Of a DNA stretch of 64,000 bases, positions 60,007-64,000 are shown piece after piece. The first letter of the stretch is position 1; each line of letters begins with the position of its first letter. The notes beneath the pieces were generated by a model. It saw nothing but the letters and a program-made list of their open reading frames with translations, ran no database searches and had not been told where the DNA came from. The stretch is taken from assembly GCF_001522545.3 (NCBI RefSeq), contig NC_031781.1, positions 6,736,911 to 6,800,910 on the forward strand, given 5' to 3'. Both the position numbers and the translations under genes were made by a program. This stretch comes from Parus major (taxonomy: Eukaryota; Chordata; Aves; Passeriformes; Paridae).

Positions 60007-62140
60007 ATGTTTATTTGCTGTGACTTGTCCATTCCTCCCTTTTCCAAAACCATCTTTATTTTCTCTTAGTTTTTTGTTTATTTGTATGCTTTTGCTTTTC
60101 ATATTAGTTTGAACAATATTTGTCTATACTGATGGAAAAGGTTTCATAAAATAAATAAATAAATGTGTAAATTATTTTAGCTGTAAAGTGTTTTAGCTGT
60201 ATTGAGCCAAAATGTGATTTTTTTTTTTTTATTTCAGTGCTTTATCCTGTAGCATGTCTAGTAAACTAATTTCTTCTGTAGCTGAAATTATCCTTTATTT
60301 GGAGGACCTTTTTTGGTTCTCACTGTAGAGGAAGATGGATAGCACAGCTCAGGATTGTGCTGATTATGTGTTTGCTGTTTGCCAATAGTCTCTTATTTTG
60401 TGTACATATCGAGAAAAATATTGGTATTCTAAAATCAAGGAAGATACTTAGAAATAAGGAATATGAATGATCAGGAAGAATTTGATGAGATCAGCTCCCT
60501 TTCTTTGGCTGGCAGCTGCTAATCTCACTAGGATTATACATTTCAGTATTGTTGGGGAGGTTCAGTGTGACTCTTAGTAGGGCTTTGGGAATGGCTCGTT
60601 CCCATGAGCAGGATGAGTAAGGAGGGAGCAGTAGGGAATTGTGCAAGAGCTCTTTGGAGTGGAGGCATTTCCTCAGGAGGCCAAATCCACGAGTGCTGGC
60701 TTTTGCCCCAAGACTGGAATTGATGGTTAACCCCAAGGAGCCAGAGTAGTGCAAAGGGCTGTAGAGATAACAATAATCTGATCATTTTCCTCTTACAGTC
60801 CCTTCCTTAGACAAAGGAATGATTGTAGCAATTTGTGTTTAAAAGAGCAGCATTAGAAACATAATGAGCCTTTCCTGACCCTGCTTCCTCTCCAAGAATG
60901 AAATGTAGAGCTGTTGTCTACTATAGCAGCTCTCTCACAGTCTCCAAGAGCAAATTTGAACTCAAAATAATCCTTTTTTCAAATATTAATGCACTCAGGT
61001 GCATTACTTTAAACTGTGAGATTACTAGAAATTCTAACAGTTTAAAATCTTGAGAAAAGTATCAGTCCAATTCTAAAATCAGTTTTGGAAAGGATTTTGC
61101 TTTTCTCTGCTAACAACTCATGTAATAATTTAAACTACTCAGCTAAAACACTCTATTTAGAGCAAACAGTGTAATAAAAAGTGTAACTAGATACAAGCTT
61201 AGATTAGCACATTTGTAATTTTAAACTTCTTGCTAAATGTATTATTTTAGAGCTTCAATAGTGGCTGAAAAGTTAGTATTTTAAAATTAATTACCAAGAA
61301 ATGTGCATGTAAAAAATGTAATTTCAGCTTCTCTCATGTAATGCACATTCCTTAGTCGTGGTGGAATGATAGTTTAATACATCTGAATGAGATAAGGGGA
61401 AAGTTCAGGAGTTTTTGCAGTTCTGGATTTCTGTAATAACTAGGAAAAAAGCCACATATTGCAGAAAACTCTGGTCTCCATAGTCATCTTAACAATTGTA
61501 ATACATCTTGATTTGTTCCACACTGGAACCTACCTGGAGGACTCTTCTGAAGTACCTCTTTGCTCAAACATGCAGTTTTTATGCCCACAGTTAATTGCAT
61601 GATAGCCATTTGTAACCCTTTGCAGCCGTGTCCCACACACACGTGGGGAATATATTTAAAGATGTAAAATGTCAGAAGGCTGATGAAGCAATTGATGAAA
61701 ATGAGTTTTCAGACACTGGACTGGCTGCACCAACCAAAAGCTTTAAGAAATTGTTCAGGTTGCTGTGGTTCACTGGCTACAGAATCAGCCTCTGACTGCA
61801 AGTGTAGAATGAGTTCCCATATTAGACCTAGTTTATGAATAGAAGATTAAATCAGTTCTCTAATCTCTATGCACAGTTTCACATTAATAACTGTGCATGT
61901 TTAGTCAGTGATAAGACTTGACCCTTTGAATATTTTTATCAATCACTTAGATAAGACTATCACAAAATCCTTGATGGTAAGGATTCAATTTCAATTGGCT
62001 TGGTTTTGCAGAATTACAGCAAAAGGGTTTTGTCCTCATTAGGGTATATAGGTAAGAATTTTTCAGCCTTGCTAGAAGCCCAAAACCAATTTTGGATGAT
62101 GGCTTGCTTGCCAACATCGTGCTTATCTGATGGTGTGTTC

Positions 62141-62226
62141 TGCATGTGTAGAGTGTGTGTGTGTCTGTGTGTGTGTCTGTACATGTATATATATAATTAT
62201 ATATATACACACACATGCACATATAT
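62141..62226 (+). repeat. TG/TA/CA microsatellite with 26-bp palindrome
   Basis: An imperfect TG repeat (from about 62151) passes into a TA core and then a CA repeat. The segment 62184-62209 is a perfect 26-bp palindrome centred on ATAATTAT. The TG and CA flanks can pair further with mismatches, so the RNA could form a long hairpin. It ends about 170 nt before the exon 31A acceptor. Confidence 0.88.
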
Positions 62227-62394
62227 GTTGCTTTTCCTTCAGTAGGCAATATTGTTTGGTTTTGTTTTGTTTTCTCATTAGACCACAGGTTTTGTTTAAC
62301 TAATTTCTGTTTATGCAAAACTAAACAGAAGTATGCAAATATTTGACATTTCATGTGTAATCACAAACGTTTGCACCCTGCCTGCTCTGTTCAG

Positions 62395-62478
62395 GGCTAT
62401 TTTAGTGATGCCTGGAATACGTTTGACTCCCTCATCGTTATTGGCAGCATAGTAGACGTCGTTCTCAGTGAAGCTGAT
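62395..62478 (+). CDS. CACNA1D: Exon 31A: IVS3, first of two mutually exclusive copies
   Basis: This 84-nt exon lies between CTCTGTTCAG and GTGAGT, phase 0 at both ends. It reads [20 protein letters not shown] and then DVVLSEAD, the IVS3 helix and the start of the IVS3-S4 linker. Exon 31B begins 330 nt downstream with the same length and pattern. In the family the two copies differ in linker residues and alter the voltage dependence of activation. The next exon (IVS4) lies beyond the window. Confidence 0.94.
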
Positions 62479-62808
62479 GTGAGTATATCCCAGCTTACTT
62501 TCCCCAGTCCCTACTTCTCTTTCTCTGTCTCCCCACTATTTCCATCATCTGGACAAGTCACAGATTTTGATCTGATGTTTCTAAAGTTTTGAGTACAGAC
62601 CAGTCATAGGTCAATTATGTTGATATGGGAAATAAATAGCCTTTTTTTTCTACCAATTTTTTTTAGCTATGAAAGGGAAAGTTTAGATTGTATAGTGGTA
62701 CATCAGAGAAGCCTAGAGTGTTTCTGTGTTATAACACTGTCCTTTTCTTCTCTTTCTCTGTTTGTGTTTTTCTCTTGCTCTCTTTCTGCTGAATGCTTGT
62801 CCTAACAG
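62479..62808 (+). other. CACNA1D: Intron between exons 31A and 31B
   Basis: A 330-nt intron with CU-rich blocks at both ends. Confidence 0.86.
62738..62790 (+). promoter_or_regulatory. Long CU-rich tract upstream of exon 31B
   Basis: About 50 nt of almost pure pyrimidine with repeated UCUCU and CUUUC units end 18 nt before the exon 31B acceptor. A second CU-rich block lies at about 62499-62545, just after exon 31A. They may serve as the acceptor's polypyrimidine tract, as PTB sites, or both. Confidence 0.4.
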
Positions 62809-62892
62809 CACTATTTCACTGATGCATGGAACACTTTTGATGCCTTAATTGTTGTTGGTAGCGTCGTTGATATTGCTATAACAGAAGTTAAT
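62809..62892 (+). CDS. CACNA1D: Exon 31B: IVS3, second of two mutually exclusive copies
   Basis: This 84-nt exon lies between CTTGTCCTAACAG and GTAAGT, phase 0 at both ends. It reads [20 protein letters not shown] and then DIAITEVN. It is the tandem duplicate of exon 31A and the last coding segment I can see. A long CU-rich stretch (about 62738-62790) precedes its acceptor. Both copies being multiples of three, splicing control rather than frame must keep them exclusive. Confidence 0.94.
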
Positions 62893-64000
62893 GTAAGTAG
62901 CAACTGTTCATGCACTAAATTGCTGTCATCAAGAAATACAGAAAATGTAAACTTAATCCCAAAAAAGTCCTTTTTTAGAAAAGCATGTTTAATCCTGGAA
63001 TCAAAGAGCAAAACACTGATACAGATGTTTGTACAAGCTGCTGTTATTTATTTATATACTTGTATAGTTGCACATGCACACAGCACAATGAGACAATAAA
63101 AATTGTTTTTCTATATATGCACAGAAAATATTTAAAAAAAGGGAGTTAAGCTTATGTTGCTATCTTGCTTGAAGACCATTGCTTTTTGTAGGTAACTTGA
63201 CCAAGATAATTGGAGATTCTGTAAGTTTTTAGTGGCTTGGTTTAACAGACGATGATTTCTTTTTTTGTCAGAGGTTTGGGTTGGGAGGGGTGCTGGCATT
63301 CATATCTCAGGAGGTAGCAGAAGAAGGGCACATAGAAAGGCTTTCCATGCTGTGAAAAATAGAATGTTTATTTTTCCCCAGTCCTTTTGTGTTTTATATC
63401 CTGCAGTAAGTGTTTGGAAGTTTGAATTACTCTTAAAGTACTTGGAAAACTCCATCTTTCCCAGAATTTTGTCTGATGGCCATTGCACATAATAGGTGTT
63501 TGGGCAACAGATTCACCCTGAAATTGCTTCCTGGTCTTGTGTTAAACTGTGACAGTCTCATGACTGACTAAATTCCTGGAAAGAAAATGGAGGAGCAATG
63601 AGAGAACATGGGAGCAGAAGAACTTAATCCTGACCTTTAGATTTCAGACTGATTTTTCTCAGTTCTGTGGGGATGGATCTTTCTGTGAACTGAAGGACCT
63701 TGAGCTGACAGGGAGGGTCAGGCAGCCCAGAGCTGCAGTGTCCTCTTTAGACTTTTCTTTAAATATAATTATTCTTCATGGAGCACATCTTTTAAAAGCT
63801 GCCTTTGATTAATTTTTGACTGTTTTTTTTCCTTTGTTTTGTTTAGTTTAGGGGTTTCCCCCCGAAGAGTTTTGCACTTAGGCTTAGAGCTCAAGTATTT
63901 GCAATTTGTCCACGATTTCCATTCACAGTAGTACTGGTGTAGGTGAGCAGAATATTTGAGTAGAGTAAAAAGACCAGTCATTTAGAATATCTTTCCCTCA
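62893..64000 (+). other. CACNA1D: Intron after exon 31B (5' part)
   Basis: The last 1.1 kb are intronic. I find no further exon; the IVS3-S4 linker and IVS4 must follow outside the window. Confidence 0.84.

Larger units (their letters stand above)
59954..62394 (+). other. CACNA1D: Intron between microexon 30a and exon 31A
   Basis: A 2.4 kb intron with the TGCATG at 60001, a T run before 60237, a short AAAT repeat near 60150 and the TG/TA/CA microsatellite at its 3' end. Confidence 0.82.

Noticed and set aside
60237..60259. Strong T-run acceptor (TTTATTTCAG) followed by GTAAAC
   Set aside because: The 23-nt segment has an in-frame TAG and breaks the frame, so it is a pseudo-exon.
62013..62044. 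Possible exon after TTTTGCAG with a GTATAT donor
   Set aside because: It is 32 nt, not a multiple of three, and would shift the frame of exon 31A or 31B.

Overview
This window is the interior of one large vertebrate gene, read on the + strand. It encodes the pore-forming alpha-1 subunit of an L-type voltage-gated calcium channel, and the peptides match CACNA1D (Cav1.3) best. The gene enters and leaves the window: the first visible exon encodes the end of segment IS3, and the last encodes segment IVS3. The start codon, promoter, C-terminus and 3' UTR all lie outside. The genome is probably a bird's. A CR1 LINE 3' end of the avian type sits in one intron, introns are AT-rich and compact, and the exon peptides look like chicken Cav1.3 as I remember it. 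No second gene, RNA gene, CRISPR array or operon-like structure is supported.

Layout, using human exon numbers inferred from lengths and phases. Exons 5-7 (759-3434) encode IS3 to the repeat I pore. After an 11.7 kb intron come the duplicated IS6 exons 8A and 8B (15103-15789). Exon 9 (25682-25851) carries the beta-subunit binding site. A 78-nt cassette exon (28781-28858) and exons 10 and 12 (34268-35067) complete the I-II loop. Exons 13-17 (36607-40708) encode repeat II. Exons 17-20 (40594-42981) encode the II-III loop. Exon 21, the alternative IIIS2 pair (47170-47369) and exons 23-28 (to 54822) encode repeat III. Exons 29 and 30 (55979-56934) encode the III-IV linker, IVS1 and IVS2. A 30-nt microexon follows at 59924-59953, then the alternative IVS3 exons (62395-62892).

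Every exon has an AG acceptor and a GT donor, and all phases chain into one open reading frame. Selectivity-filter glutamates are visible for repeats I, II and III. S4 voltage-sensor arginines are visible for the same three repeats. Repeat IV's S4 and pore lie downstream of the window.

The main interest is alternative splicing. The window holds three duplicated exon pairs (8A/8B, 22a/22b, 31A/31B), a 26-residue I-II loop cassette and a 10-residue microexon in the IVS2-IVS3 loop. The cassette, an alternative IIIS2 exon and the microexon correspond to the three uncommon exons reported (as I recall, by Kollmar, Hudspeth and colleagues in 1997) for alpha1D in chicken cochlear hair cells. TGCATG elements, CU-rich tracts and a long palindrome lie near several of these exons and are candidate control sites. 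None of this can be proven without expression data.
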